From positions 9,025 through 73,024 of the forward strand of contig NZ_LCYG01000033.1 in assembly GCF_001017175.1 (NCBI RefSeq): a stretch of 64,000 bases of DNA, given 5' to 3'. The position numbers and the translations under genes are program-made. Source of the stretch: Microvirga vignae. GTDB lineage: Bacteria > Pseudomonadota > Alphaproteobacteria > Rhizobiales > Beijerinckiaceae. Each line of letters begins with the position of its first letter. Position 1 is the stretch's first letter. Below, piece by piece: positions 27,453-36,881 of the stretch. The notes beneath the pieces were generated by a model, which searched no databases, was not told the origin of the DNA, and worked only from the letters and a program-made list of their open reading frames with translations.

Positions 27453-28747
27453 CGTGCGCTCTCCGTAAGGGCGTGGCGCAGGTCGTCCAAGATTTTCAAG
27501 GGCAATAAACGCGTCATGAGATCGTCGATGGAAAGGTGAAGGCAGGCGGCGTCCTGCGGGGAGCCGTTCGGAATCACGTCATAGCGGCCATCGTCGCAGC
27601 CTACCAGCGTGAGGTTCGCCCGGCTCGGATGGGCGCAGCCCTTTCGGCAGCCTGAGACATGAAGGGTCACGCCTTGCGACAGCAGATGACCGCAGGCGCT
27701 TGCGATCCGCAGGGCGTCGGCAGGGGCAGGTGTCAAGGCGCTGGCGCAATCGGGCTTGCCGGGACAGGCAAGCAGCGACAGGCGAGGGTCCTGCGCTTCG
27801 GTGATGAAGCCGGAGCGGTGGGCCTCGTCAAGGAGTGTGGCAAGATGGGTTTCCGCTATGCCCGGCAGCATAATTCCGCGCGTAAACGACGGGCGGATTT
27901 CTCCCATGCCGAAACGCTCGCTCCATGCCGCAGCCTGCTCCAGCTGCGCGCTCCCACAGCGGCCGAAGGGAAGGGCGAGAAGAACGGCCTTGTCGCCCTC
28001 GGCATGGAGGATGCCGGCCCGTCGTGCAGGAGAACGCGTGCAGGGAGGCGAGGTCGGCTCAAGCGCCGCGGCATCCGCGAGTTCACGAACAAGACCCTGC
28101 TCGAGATGGCGCAGGCGCCGGGCTTTTGTCAGTCCTGCCTTCCTCATCCCGGCATATCCGGAGAGGATGCCGGCGACCGCCTCGGGCACCCGCGAGAGGC
28201 CGGCCGCCCCGATCCACTCCAGACCCTCTGGTGATGCAACGCCGAAGGCAGCGGCATTGCCCTCACCCTGGGCCAGCAGGTGAAGATCGGCTCCGATGGC
28301 ATCAAGCGGCATGGAACCGCCGCCATCGACAGCAATGAAGAACTTGGCAGGAAGTCCGTCTATGCTGCGCGCCCTATCCTCGATGGCTCGGGCCAGGGCT
28401 AGGGCATCGAAACGATCATGTGGGTCGATGCCCGCAAGCGGCGAGGTCACGGCTGGATGGGGCGGACCGTTCCCTTCGGGCTCAACCAAGCCTTCGCGCT
28501 CGAGGAGCGCCAGCAATGCAGGATACGTCTCGTCGCGCACGCCACGGATCTGCAGATTGCCGCGTCCTGTGATGTCGAGATGGCCATTGCCGTGCTTGCG
28601 CGCCGCGCCTGCGACAAGGCGCGCCCGGTCGGCCGGAAGACTGCCGCCAAGGAGATGAAGGCGCACGAGCAGGCCGTCACCTGTGGCCATGGGACGGCGC
28701 ACGCCCGGGCACCAGCCTCTGCGCATGACGGTGCTCACGGCTGTCAT
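27449..28747 (-). CDS. cobG: Precorrin-3B synthase (aerobic route)
   Basis: Oxygen-dependent hydroxylation at C20 with lactone formation, the marker step of the aerobic pathway. The 432-residue protein belongs to the nitrite/sulfite reductase ferredoxin-like family: MRRGWCPGVRRPMATGDGLL with DITGRGNLQIRG in the first half, and cluster cysteines in LACPGKPDCASA and LHVSGCRKGCAHP near the end. It shows the organism makes B12 aerobically. Coupled to cobN and cobH by ATGA overlaps. Confidence 0.94.
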   Translation of the reverse strand: MTAVSTVMRRGWCPGVRRPMATGDGLLVRLHLLGGSLPADRARLVAGAARKHGNGHLDITGRGNLQIRGVRDETYPALLALLEREGLVEPEGNGPPHPAVTSPLAGIDPHDRFDALALARAIEDRARSIDGLPAKFFIAVDGGGSMPLDAIGADLHLLAQGEGNAAAFGVASPEGLEWIGAAGLSRVPEAVAGILSGYAGMRKAGLTKARRLRHLEQGLVRELADAAALEPTSPPCTRSPARRAGILHAEGDKAVLLALPFGRCGSAQLEQAAAWSERFGMGEIRPSFTRGIMLPGIAETHLATLLDEAHRSGFITEAQDPRLSLLACPGKPDCASALTPAPADALRIASACGHLLSQGVTLHVSGCRKGCAHPSRANLTLVGCDDGRYDVIPNGSPQDAACLHLSIDDLMTRLLPLKILDDLRHALTESAR

Positions 28748-31700
28748 TCCGGCACCTCCTGCCGACCATCGTCGAGCAGGGCCGCCGCGGAATTAAGGCG
28801 GCTCTGCCACAGACGCCGCCGTCTCGCCTCCGCAAGACGATCCCGAATGGCTTGAGCGGCGGCAGGATTCGAAGCATCAATCTGCTCGCGAACGGATTGA
28901 TCCGCGACGAGGGCATTGAACAGGAGATCGAAGGCCGCATTCGAGACCGCATGCGTCGTCGCGGCGAAGGCATAGAGCGCATCGACACCCTGCGCGATCT
29001 CGGCAGCCCCGCGCCAGCCATGGCGGAGCTGGCCTGCGATCCAGCGCGGATTCGTCAGGCGACCGCGCACGAGGCGATCCACATCTTCCCGCAGGGTGCG
29101 AGCTTTCGGATTCTGCGGATGGCTTGTGTCGAGGCTGTAGAGGGCAGGGGAGGCGCCCAAGGCCTCAGCCGCAGCCGCGTAACCGCCGATGACGTCGGCG
29201 GCGGAATCGCCATCCAGGATGTCGCGCTCAGCCACGTCGCTCACATGCACGAAGGCTTCGGCCTGACGGACCCGCTGTGGAAAGCTCTCATCCGCGCCGA
29301 TTGTCCCGGACGCCCCGAAGGCATGGGAGGTGCCTTCAAGATAGGTCCGGCCCAGATCGTTTCTCGTGTTCCATTCCCCATCCAACGCGTGAGCGGATAC
29401 ACCGGCACCGTAGACGCCGGGCGCCGATCCGAACACACGCGAAAGCGTTTCGCCGCGCCTGCGGGTAGCGGCGAGTTCGTTCCACTCGTCATCCTCGTCG
29501 AGTGCTGCCACGGCGCGGGCTGCCTGATCGAGAAGGGCGATCTGATCAGGGAATGTATCCCTGAATGCGCCGGAGACGCGAACGGTCACGTCGGCACGAG
29601 GGCGGTCGAGCAGAGGCTGCGGCACGATCTCGAAGCCGGTCACGCGGGTGGAGGCATGATCCCATGTGGGGCGCACGCCCATGAGCGCGAGGGCATGGGC
29701 AATGTCTTCGCCACCGGAGCGGAGCGTGGGCGAAGCCCACAGGTCCATCACGATCCGGCGCGGCCAGTCGCCTTCCTCTTGCAAGTGGCGGCGCACCACT
29801 TCCGCCGCGGCGCGCCAGCCGAGTTCGGTGGCCGCGCGTGTTGGAATGGCGCGCGGGTCGAGCGTCGCAAGATTGCGGCCGGTGGGCAGCACGTTTGTTT
29901 GCCCACGCGAAGGCGAGCCTGCCGGGCCTGGAACGACGAAGCGGCCATCGAGAGCTTTCAGCAGGCTTTCGCGCTCGCCAATGCTGCACGCTTCAAGACC
30001 GTCGGGTGCGCGCCCGAAGACGTGAAGGCCTTCGCGGATCGTCACCTCGCCGAGATCGCAGAGATGGGCATCGAGGCGCGTCAGGGCCTCGTCCATGGGC
30101 GTGGCGTCATCGACGCCGCACGCAGCCGCAAGTCCGCTGGCGCGGGCGCGTTCCAGGATCTCGCTGGCCACGAGATCGGCCCGCCCCGGATGAAGCACTT
30201 GAGCGGAGGAGAACTCCTCCACCAGTTCGCGAAGCGCCGCGGCTTCACCGTGCAATCCGGCCACGCGGGTCTGCGGCGTCAGATGCCCGATTGTGACTGC
30301 ACTGATCCGACGCTTGGCGGGCGCTGCTTCTCCGGGATCATCGACGATGAAGGGATAGATAACAGGAACTGAGCCGATTGCGAGACGCGGCCAGCAAGTG
30401 GAGGAGAGTGCGACTGCCTTGCCGGGCAGCCACTCGGTGGTGCCGTGCGTCCCCAGATGCAGGAGCGCGTGAATGTTCTCCAAAGTTCTCAAACCGAGAT
30501 AGAAGGCGAGATAGCCGTGACTCGGGGGACAATCCGGATCGTGATAGAAGCCCTTGCGGTCTTTGCCATGGCCTCGGTCAGGCTGAAGGGCAACGAGGAT
30601 GTTGCCGGCGCGCAGCGCGCAAAACCGGAAGGCATTTTCTTTCAGGGCCGGATCGCTTTCAGCATCGCCCCAACGCTCGAAGATCGCCGATCGCTGCTCC
30701 ACAGGCACGTTGTCTAACCATGCGCGATAGTCGGCAAGCGGAACCTCGAACGCATATTCGCCTTTGGTCAGGCGCGGCATCAGGTCATCGGAGGTGAAGT
30801 TCCTCTGCGCATCGTAACCGGCCTCACGCAACAGATCGAGGATCGCGCAGGCGCTCGCCGGCGTATCAAGCCCCACCGCAAAGCCGGCCCTGCCGCCGCG
30901 CGCCGGATAGTCGGAGAGAACGAGCGCCAATCGTCGTTCCTGGCGCGGAGTGCGGGCAAGCCGTATCCAAGCGGCGGCCACGTCCGCCACCATGCCGGTG
31001 TTGTCAGAATCCGGCGCCTGCACGCGATGGGAGAAGCAGAGGGCCAGATCCGTGGGCATCTCGGCCTTGAAAGAGATCGGACCTGCCGCAATGCGTCCGT
31101 CGAATTCAGGCAGGGCAATCTGCATGGTGAGATCCGCAGCGGAAAGCCCGCGCGGAGAGGCTTCCCAGGCGTCCTTTGCGCTGCCGACGGGAATGGCCTG
31201 GAGGATGGGGCAATCGGCTTCATCAAGGACGAAACCGGAATCGTCGCGTGCAGAAAAGGCCGTCGTCGTCACGATCATGTCGGGGCGGCGTGTATGAAGG
31301 ACACGGCGAACGACGTCGACCGCTTCCGCATCTTTCAGGCTCGAGACTGCGAGCACGAGCGGTTCGACACCGCGTTCACGAAGCGCGACTGACAAAGCCT
31401 CGATGGGCTTGGTGTCACCGGCAAGAACAGACGAACGATAGACAAGAATATACGCAAGGGGACGCTGATCGGAGCATCGGGCGAGCAGCGTCTCTGGCTC
31501 CACGATTCCTTCCTCGGGTGTCCAAGTGAAGGCGCGGGGAGCAGCCTGCGGTGGATCCGCAATCGATCCCGCTTCGCCAATCTCCTGAGCGATGCGCGCG
31601 AGCAGGCGGCTCATGTTGTCGATGCCACCAGCCCGAAAATAAGCTTCCAACGCGTCACAGAGAGCAGGGGAAACGGTGGCATAGGTTGCAAGCCGAGGAT

Positions 31701-32058
31701 CAGGCCGGTCATCGCCCGGGATCACGGCCAGCTTCACGTCTGCCCTGCGGCAGGTTTCCGCCAATCGCTCCAGTCCGTAGCGCCAGTAATCGCGCCCGCC
31801 GAGGCAGCGCACGAGGACGAAGCGAGCCTGCGCTGCGGTCTTGTCGACATAGAAGTCGATGGAAAGCGGATGCCGCAGGCGCCGGAGCGAAGCCAGGCGG
31901 AGCAAGGGCCCGTCCAGCTTACGTTGTTGGGCAGCCGCCAGCGCACCGAGGTCACTGTCCGCGAAGGACAGGACCACGATATCCCCCGGGGGCTGCTGGA
32001 GGTCGATGGCCTCCGAGCCTTCGTCGAGGGATACCGTCGTGACCGGAAGAAGGTGCAT
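28744..32058 (-). CDS. cobN: Cobaltochelatase large subunit CobN
   Basis: Large subunit of the ATP-dependent chelatase that inserts Co(II) into hydrogenobyrinic acid a,c-diamide; it works with the AAA+ pair CobS and CobT, not encoded in this window. At 1104 residues it is shorter than the classical proteins of about 1270. Family sequences are plain: LLHLGTHGTTEWLPGKAVAL with the catalytic-domain His/Glu pair, VIYPFIVDDPGEAAPAKRR, GASPALYSLDTSHPQNPK and late WIAGQLRHGWRGAAEIAQ. One base separates the cobW stop from its ATG, so the two are co-translated. Confidence 0.95.
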   Translation of the reverse strand: MHLLPVTTVSLDEGSEAIDLQQPPGDIVVLSFADSDLGALAAAQQRKLDGPLLRLASLRRLRHPLSIDFYVDKTAAQARFVLVRCLGGRDYWRYGLERLAETCRRADVKLAVIPGDDRPDPRLATYATVSPALCDALEAYFRAGGIDNMSRLLARIAQEIGEAGSIADPPQAAPRAFTWTPEEGIVEPETLLARCSDQRPLAYILVYRSSVLAGDTKPIEALSVALRERGVEPLVLAVSSLKDAEAVDVVRRVLHTRRPDMIVTTTAFSARDDSGFVLDEADCPILQAIPVGSAKDAWEASPRGLSAADLTMQIALPEFDGRIAAGPISFKAEMPTDLALCFSHRVQAPDSDNTGMVADVAAAWIRLARTPRQERRLALVLSDYPARGGRAGFAVGLDTPASACAILDLLREAGYDAQRNFTSDDLMPRLTKGEYAFEVPLADYRAWLDNVPVEQRSAIFERWGDAESDPALKENAFRFCALRAGNILVALQPDRGHGKDRKGFYHDPDCPPSHGYLAFYLGLRTLENIHALLHLGTHGTTEWLPGKAVALSSTCWPRLAIGSVPVIYPFIVDDPGEAAPAKRRISAVTIGHLTPQTRVAGLHGEAAALRELVEEFSSAQVLHPGRADLVASEILERARASGLAAACGVDDATPMDEALTRLDAHLCDLGEVTIREGLHVFGRAPDGLEACSIGERESLLKALDGRFVVPGPAGSPSRGQTNVLPTGRNLATLDPRAIPTRAATELGWRAAAEVVRRHLQEEGDWPRRIVMDLWASPTLRSGGEDIAHALALMGVRPTWDHASTRVTGFEIVPQPLLDRPRADVTVRVSGAFRDTFPDQIALLDQAARAVAALDEDDEWNELAATRRRGETLSRVFGSAPGVYGAGVSAHALDGEWNTRNDLGRTYLEGTSHAFGASGTIGADESFPQRVRQAEAFVHVSDVAERDILDGDSAADVIGGYAAAAEALGASPALYSLDTSHPQNPKARTLREDVDRLVRGRLTNPRWIAGQLRHGWRGAAEIAQGVDALYAFAATTHAVSNAAFDLLFNALVADQSVREQIDASNPAAAQAIRDRLAEARRRRLWQSRLNSAAALLDDGRQEVPE

Positions 32059-32059
32059 C

Positions 32060-33097
32060 TCACCCGTTGCGCAGAGCGGCTTCGACGGCCTTTAGGTCGA
32101 AGCCTTTGAGGCCGATCACCACCATGCGCCCATCCCGCGCTTCGCCGGACTTCCAGGGACGATCGAAGTGATGAGCAATTCGCTGCCCGACGCCCTGTAC
32201 AACAAGGCGCAGCGGCTTGCCGTCGACCGGAGCGAAGCCCTTGATGCGCAGCACACCTGCCGCCTCCGCCGCGCGCTCCACGCGGGCGACCAGCGCTTCC
32301 GGCGTGGCGACCGAACCGACCGGGATCGCCACACTCTCGAAATCGTCGTGATCATGATCATCGGCCGTCTCATGATGGGAGGGGCGCGCGTCCAGATCCG
32401 TTTCGGCGGCGGCACCGAGGCCGAGCAGCACGGCTGGATCGATCTTGCCATGCGCGGTCTCGATCACCTTCACAGCGCGAGGCAGATGCTCATTGATCTC
32501 GGCGAGGACCTTCGCCTTGTCACCGGCTGCCATCTGGTCGGTCTTGTTGAGAAGGATGAGGTCCGCACAGAGGAGCTGGTCCTCAAAGACCTCCTCAAGC
32601 GGGTTCTCGTGATCGACGGACGAGTCTGCGGCGCGCTGCGCTTCCAGTGCCTCCGGATCATCGGCGAAGGCGCCGGAGGCGACGGCGGGGCCGTCCACCA
32701 CGGCGATCACGCCGTCGACCGTGACGCGGGAGCGGATGTCCGGCCAGTTGAAGGCCCGTACCAGTGGCTTCGGCAGGGCAAGGCCCGAGGTTTCGATGAG
32801 GATGTGCTCGGGCGGGTTCGGCCGGTTGAGCAGCGTGTTCAGGGCCGGCACGAAATCATCTGCCACCGTGCAGCACAGACAGCCATTCGGCAGCTCGACG
32901 ATGTCTTCCTGCGTGCAGCCTTCGATGCCGCAGCCTTCGATAAAAGAGCCATCGAAGCCGAGATCGCCGAACTCGTTGACGAGCACCGCGAGGCGGCGGC
33001 CTCCGGCATTCTCCAGCAGGTGGCGCACCAGGGTGGTTTTGCCCGCGCCGAGGAAGCCAGTGATGATGGTACAGGGGATCTTGGTGAGATCGCTCAT
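32060..33097 (-). CDS. cobW: CobW metal-chaperone GTPase
   Basis: A G3E-family GTPase of 345 residues that is thought to deliver cobalt to the chelatase. P-loop GFLGAGKTTLVRHLL near residue 15, the conserved metal motif CxCC in NGCLCCTVADDF, LILLNKTDQ for guanine recognition and a His/Asp-rich stretch (HHETADDHDHDDFE, around residues 237-252) that is a likely metal-binding loop. A C-terminal CobW_C domain follows. Directly upstream of cobN, the usual arrangement. Confidence 0.94.
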   Translation of the reverse strand: MSDLTKIPCTIITGFLGAGKTTLVRHLLENAGGRRLAVLVNEFGDLGFDGSFIEGCGIEGCTQEDIVELPNGCLCCTVADDFVPALNTLLNRPNPPEHILIETSGLALPKPLVRAFNWPDIRSRVTVDGVIAVVDGPAVASGAFADDPEALEAQRAADSSVDHENPLEEVFEDQLLCADLILLNKTDQMAAGDKAKVLAEINEHLPRAVKVIETAHGKIDPAVLLGLGAAAETDLDARPSHHETADDHDHDDFESVAIPVGSVATPEALVARVERAAEAAGVLRIKGFAPVDGKPLRLVVQGVGQRIAHHFDRPWKSGEARDGRMVVIGLKGFDLKAVEAALRNG

Positions 33098-33121
33098 GAG
33101 GTGAGCCTTTCGGCAGCTTTC

Positions 33122-33517
33122 TCAAGCCGCGCTGCTTGTTTTGAACGGGGGAATGCGGGCGACCACGCCCTTGCGGAACGCTTCAGGCCGCTCGCGCCAG
33201 GGCACGAGGCCATCCGAGGTGGCGGCATAGCGGCGAAGCCCGTCGAGGATCGTTTCAACCGATGTCTCGGCGTTCAGATCGCCATAGATGTAGGTCCAGC
33301 GCCCCGGACCCGAGACTGCGATCGTGCAGGGACGCTTGCACACGGAGAGGCATTCGACCGCCTCCACCCGCACCGCAGGCGCGCCGGGCTGAGCAAGCGC
33401 CTCCGTCAGGGTTCGGTGAAGAATCGCACCGGGCCGGAGCGCCTTGTCATCCGGGCCACCTGCCTCGCGGCAAGTGATGCAGACATGGAGGCAGATCTCT
33501 GCAGGGGTTGACGTCAT
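33122..33517 (-). CDS. DUF1636 metal-binding protein of the cob operon
   Basis: A 131-residue protein of the DUF1636 family, often found beside cobW. It has a ferredoxin-like cysteine layout: LHVCITCREAGG near the start and VECLSVCKRPCTIAV around residue 60, which could bind a [2Fe-2S] cluster or cobalt, followed by GRWTYIYGDLN. Function is not established. Its place between cbtA and cobW under the cobalamin riboswitch suggests a part in cobalt handling or a redox step. Confidence 0.85.
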   Translation of the reverse strand: MTSTPAEICLHVCITCREAGGPDDKALRPGAILHRTLTEALAQPGAPAVRVEAVECLSVCKRPCTIAVSGPGRWTYIYGDLNAETSVETILDGLRRYAATSDGLVPWRERPEAFRKGVVARIPPFKTSSAA

Positions 33518-33520
33518 GGA

Positions 33521-34294
33521 CTAAACGGCCTTGCGTCGGCTTGTGACGCGAGCCGCCTGAGACAGGAGCTCTGACGTCGTGCCGTCTTGCTGTCTCGTCC
33601 AGTACCAGCCGAGGCCAATTCCAAGGGTTGCCCAGAAGGCGAATGCAACAGCCAGCGATCGCGCTGCGAATTGTGCGGCAAGGACAGCCGGAACGTCACT
33701 TGATGCAGCAGCCGCATGGGGCGCCCCGATCACGTGGGGAAGCCCGATGGCGAGCAGACCAAGGGCAACAGCCGCATGATGACGCACCGCCGTGATCAGA
33801 TACAAACCAAGTCCAGTCCCCAGGACGGTGCAGACCCACCAGATTTGCCGCTCGGCGAGATGTCCGCCTCCCATTCCGGGAAGTTCTGGAGGTAATCCGA
33901 CGGCAGGAGCGAGATTGACCGCAAGAAAGCCGCCGATAGCCCATCGCACAGCCGTTTGCATGCCGATCTCTCGGCCCGCTGCAATGATCAGAGCCACAAG
34001 GATCGCGGCATAGCCGACACCGCTGACCAATGTGGCAAGAACCGTGAATGCCGTTCGCGAAAAGCCCTCACTCGGCTCCCACGCGTCCTCAGCCCCAGCG
34101 TCAGGTGAGGCATGATGCTCATGGGGCGAATTCAGGCTGCCGTGTCCAGCGCCATGCGCCTCGGGCGAGGCCGCCTTTTCATATGTCTCGGCCTGGAGGA
34201 TGAGGGGAGAAGTCAGGAAGATTTGAAGGGTTGCGGCCACGCAAGCAGCCAGAAACCCAGCGACCAAAGCCGCTTTCAGCACACGCACGATCAT
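33521..34294 (-). CDS. cbtA: Cobalt transporter subunit CbtA
   Basis: A predicted inner-membrane cobalt permease of 257 residues with six or so spans. The start ATG at 34294 is favoured by GAGAGG 8 bases upstream, rather than the in-frame GTG nine bases before. After the first span comes a His-rich loop (HGAGHGSLNSPHEHHASPD) that can bind metal. GFLAVNLAPAVGLPPELPG and LGLLAIGLPHVIGAPH are family segments. It acts with CbtB, whose gene lies just upstream. Cobalt specificity is inferred from the B12 riboswitch and gene context. Confidence 0.9.
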   Translation of the reverse strand: MIVRVLKAALVAGFLAACVAATLQIFLTSPLILQAETYEKAASPEAHGAGHGSLNSPHEHHASPDAGAEDAWEPSEGFSRTAFTVLATLVSGVGYAAILVALIIAAGREIGMQTAVRWAIGGFLAVNLAPAVGLPPELPGMGGGHLAERQIWWVCTVLGTGLGLYLITAVRHHAAVALGLLAIGLPHVIGAPHAAAASSDVPAVLAAQFAARSLAVAFAFWATLGIGLGWYWTRQQDGTTSELLSQAARVTSRRKAV

Positions 34295-34306
34295 GGGAGC
34301 CACCTC

Positions 34307-34486
34307 TCAGTGGCAGGGAAAATTATGCGAGTGGCGCCAGTCATGCGCCGCATTGTGCAGCGCTTCAGGCGAGGCGAAGCCCGAAATGAAAACGAGCGCG
34401 AGGCCGAAGGATGCCGCTGCGAAAACGGCCACGAGGCGCTGAGACGAAGTGGCGACGTAGGCCTGCTGCTTGATCAGGGTCGACAT
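34307..34486 (-). CDS. cbtB: Cobalt transporter subunit CbtB
   Basis: A 59-residue protein with one membrane span (LVAVFAAASFGLALVFISGF) and the conserved metal-binding end HDWRHSHNFPCH, the signature of CbtB. AAGAGG precedes the ATG at 34486. It is the first gene of the long minus-strand operon cbtB-cbtA-DUF1636-cobW-N-G-H-I-J, and a cobalamin riboswitch lies directly upstream. It pairs with CbtA. Confidence 0.92.
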   Translation of the reverse strand: MSTLIKQQAYVATSSQRLVAVFAAASFGLALVFISGFASPEALHNAAHDWRHSHNFPCH

Positions 34487-34534
34487 GGATACCTCTTGGC
34501 CACCCCTCCGGCGGCATTTGGGTTGCACGATGAC

Positions 34535-34690
34535 GGCAGGTCTCCTGGCTCACGGGTCGATGCTTTGCGCCAACCGCCTTCCCGGGATGTGAGGCCCAGT
34601 GGCCTATGGAGCGCAGGCTCGCCGTTTACAGTTGCGGGGGCAGCCGCGGTGTCTCACCGCATTCCCTTTTCACCCCGTTGCCGGGGCACC
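34535..34690 (-). promoter_or_regulatory. Cobalamin riboswitch
   Basis: Read on the minus strand, the leader contains the hallmark blocks of the B12 aptamer in order: GGTGCC, GAAAAGGGAA, a GGTG...CACC-GC helix, CTGCCCCCGCAACTGTAA, CCACTG, GGGAAGG, and the B12-box end GAGCCAGGAGACCTGCC. It ends about 48 bases before the cbtB start. Binding of adenosylcobalamin would be expected to shut off cobalt uptake and the cob genes behind it. Confidence 0.97.
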
Positions 34691-34812
34691 GTCTTCTACA
34701 TGCTTACCGGGGCAGGAGACATCTTTCAAGCCTGACTGTGTTCGTAAACCCGGCCTTGAAATCCGCACCGGCGCTGGTCATGGTGCGCTCCTCTCATAGG
34801 GATGAGGATCTT

Positions 34813-35418
34813 ATGACCCCGGACGACGAGGCGCGCCATCGTGCCAAAATGATCAAGCGCAAGGAAGTGCAGGACCGCGAGGTCGCCTCGAAGACGGTCG
34901 AGAAGGGGCTTCTCATCGTCCATACCGGGCCGGGCAAGGGTAAGTCGACGGCAGCCTTCGGCCTCATGCTGCGGGCGCTGGGGCGGGGCTTCAACGTGGG
35001 TGTCGTCCAGTTCATCAAGGGAGCCTGGGAAACCGGCGAGTGCCTTGCTCTGGATCGGTTCTCCGACCAGATCGAGTGGCATACCATGGGTGAGGGGTTC
35101 ACCTGGGAAACACAGGACCGGGCCCGCGACGTGGCAGCCGCCGAGCGGGCTTGGAGCAAGGCGCAGGAACTGATGACCCGCGAGGACATCCGTCTGCTGG
35201 TCCTCGACGAACTCAACATCGCCCTGCGCTACGACTATCTGCCCCTCGTTGACGTCGTGGAAACGCTGCGCCAGCGCAGAGCGGATCTCCACATCGTCGT
35301 GACCGGGTGCAATGCCAAGCCGGAACTGATCGAGGCCGCCGATCTCGTCACCGAGATGACCCTGGTGAAACATCATTTCGCCGCAGGCGTGAAAGCGCAG
35401 GAAGGCATCGAGTTCTGA
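34813..35418 (+). CDS. cobO: Cob(I)yrinic acid a,c-diamide adenosyltransferase
   Basis: Transfers the adenosyl group of ATP to the corrinoid cobalt (CobA/BtuR type). Start at ATG 34813 with GAGGA upstream; the frame is open into the riboswitch region but without family sequence. 201 residues with P-loop [31 protein letters not shown], and [14 protein letters not shown]. Its stop overlaps the cobQ start (TGATG). Divergent from the riboswitch-led operon. Confidence 0.95.
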   Translation: MTPDDEARHRAKMIKRKEVQDREVASKTVEKGLLIVHTGPGKGKSTAAFGLMLRALGRGFNVGVVQFIKGAWETGECLALDRFSDQIEWHTMGEGFTWETQDRARDVAAAERAWSKAQELMTREDIRLLVLDELNIALRYDYLPLVDVVETLRQRRADLHIVVTGCNAKPELIEAADLVTEMTLVKHHFAAGVKAQEGIEF

Positions 35419-36881
35419 TGCGCGCGCTCATGGTGCAGGGCACCGGCTCGAATGTCGGCAAGTCGCTTCTCGTCGCCGGCCTCTGCCGCGTCTTCGCACG
35501 GCGCGGCCTGAACGTTCGCCCATTCAAGCCGCAGAACATGTCGAACAACGCCGCAGTGACGGCGGATGGCGGCGAGATCGGGCGGGCGCAGGCGCTTCAG
35601 GCACGTGCCGCCGGCGTGGCGCCGAGCGTTCACATGAATCCCGTGCTGCTCAAACCCCAGAGCGAGGTCGGCTCCCAGGTGGTGGTGCAGGGATGCCGCA
35701 TCGGGACCGCCAAGGCTCGGGAATATCAATCCTGGAAGCCGCGCCTGATGGCTGCCGTGCTCGACAGCTTCGCGCGTCTCGGCGATGAAGCCGATCTCGT
35801 CCTTGTGGAGGGCGCGGGCTCGGCCTCCGAGGTGAATCTCCGTGCTGGTGATATCGCCAATATGGGCTTTGCCCGCACCGCCGGAGTGCCGGTCGTGATC
35901 GTCGGCGATATCGATCGGGGCGGGGTCATCGCGAGCCTCGTCGGCACGAGGGCGGTGCTCGACGAAGCGGATGCCGTTATGGTGTGTGGATTCATCGTCA
36001 ATCGTTTCCGAGGCGATCCGGCGCTGTTCGATGACGGAATGCGCTTCATTGCGGAGCGCACCGGCTGGCCTGCGCTCGGTCTTGTGCCGCATTTCCCAGA
36101 CGCCACACGGCTTCCGGCGGAGGACGGTCTCGGCCTGCGCCGAGACGGGGGCAAGTCCGGGACTGACACCGTTCTGATTGCCGTTCCGGTGACGCCGCGC
36201 ATCTCCAATTTCGACGATCTCGATCCGCTGCGCGAGGAGCCGGGCGTCCATGTCGCTCTGATCGAGCCGGGTCAGCCGCTTCCAGTAGAAGCAGCGCTCG
36301 TCCTGCTGCCCGGCTCCAAGACCACCATCGACGATCTGCTGTTCATCCGCGCGCAAGGCTGGGACATCGACATCAAGGCGCATCTGCGCCGGGGAGGGCG
36401 GGTGCTCGGCCTGTGTGGCGGCTATCAGATGCTGGGACGGCGCATCGATGATCCCTTCGGAATCGAGGGCGAGGCAGGCCGCTCCGTGGAGGGGTTGGGG
36501 CTACTCGATGTGGCGAGCACGCTGACGGAAACGAAGCGCCTTGAGGCCGTTACGGGAACGACAATCCCGGACCGGATCCCCTTGTCGGGATACGAGATGC
36601 ATGTCGGCGAGACGTTGCGGCAGAGCGCATCGGTGCAGGCGTTTGCGCGGCTCGACGATGGTCGTCTTGACGGCGCCGTCTCGGCGGACGGGCGAGTGAC
36701 GGGGACCTACGTTCACGGCCTGTTTGCCGACGACCGCCAAAGAGCCCGCTGGCTGGGGCTTCTCGGAGCCGAGGCGAGCGATCTGGTGTACGAGGCGCTT
36801 GTGGACGACATCCTGGACCGCTTCGCCGATCACCTGGAGCAACACGTGGATTGCAACCGGCTTCTGGAGCTCAGCGCGTGA
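35418..36881 (+). CDS. cobQ: Cobyric acid synthase
   Basis: Amidates the b, d, e and g carboxylates of adenosylcobyrinic a,c-diamide, using glutamine and ATP. 487 residues: N-terminal ATPase domain with [17 protein letters not shown] and [13 protein letters not shown], and a C-terminal class-I glutaminase domain with nucleophile Cys in [13 protein letters not shown] and the late His in [11 protein letters not shown]. The start codon overlaps the cobO stop. Its 3' end overlaps the convergent cobD end by 11 bases. Confidence 0.96.
   Translation: MRALMVQGTGSNVGKSLLVAGLCRVFARRGLNVRPFKPQNMSNNAAVTADGGEIGRAQALQARAAGVAPSVHMNPVLLKPQSEVGSQVVVQGCRIGTAKAREYQSWKPRLMAAVLDSFARLGDEADLVLVEGAGSASEVNLRAGDIANMGFARTAGVPVVIVGDIDRGGVIASLVGTRAVLDEADAVMVCGFIVNRFRGDPALFDDGMRFIAERTGWPALGLVPHFPDATRLPAEDGLGLRRDGGKSGTDTVLIAVPVTPRISNFDDLDPLREEPGVHVALIEPGQPLPVEAALVLLPGSKTTIDDLLFIRAQGWDIDIKAHLRRGGRVLGLCGGYQMLGRRIDDPFGIEGEAGRSVEGLGLLDVASTLTETKRLEAVTGTTIPDRIPLSGYEMHVGETLRQSASVQAFARLDDGRLDGAVSADGRVTGTYVHGLFADDRQRARWLGLLGAEASDLVYEALVDDILDRFADHLEQHVDCNRLLELSA

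Noticed and set aside
28852-30372. Plus-strand open frame of 506 codons inside cobN
   Set aside because: Mirror of the codon bias of cobN on the other strand, with no recognisable domain.
34740-34812. Upstream extension of cobO into the riboswitch region
   Set aside because: The frame is open, but the sequence before ATG 34813 is antisense riboswitch and a GAGGA ribosome-binding site fits the later start.
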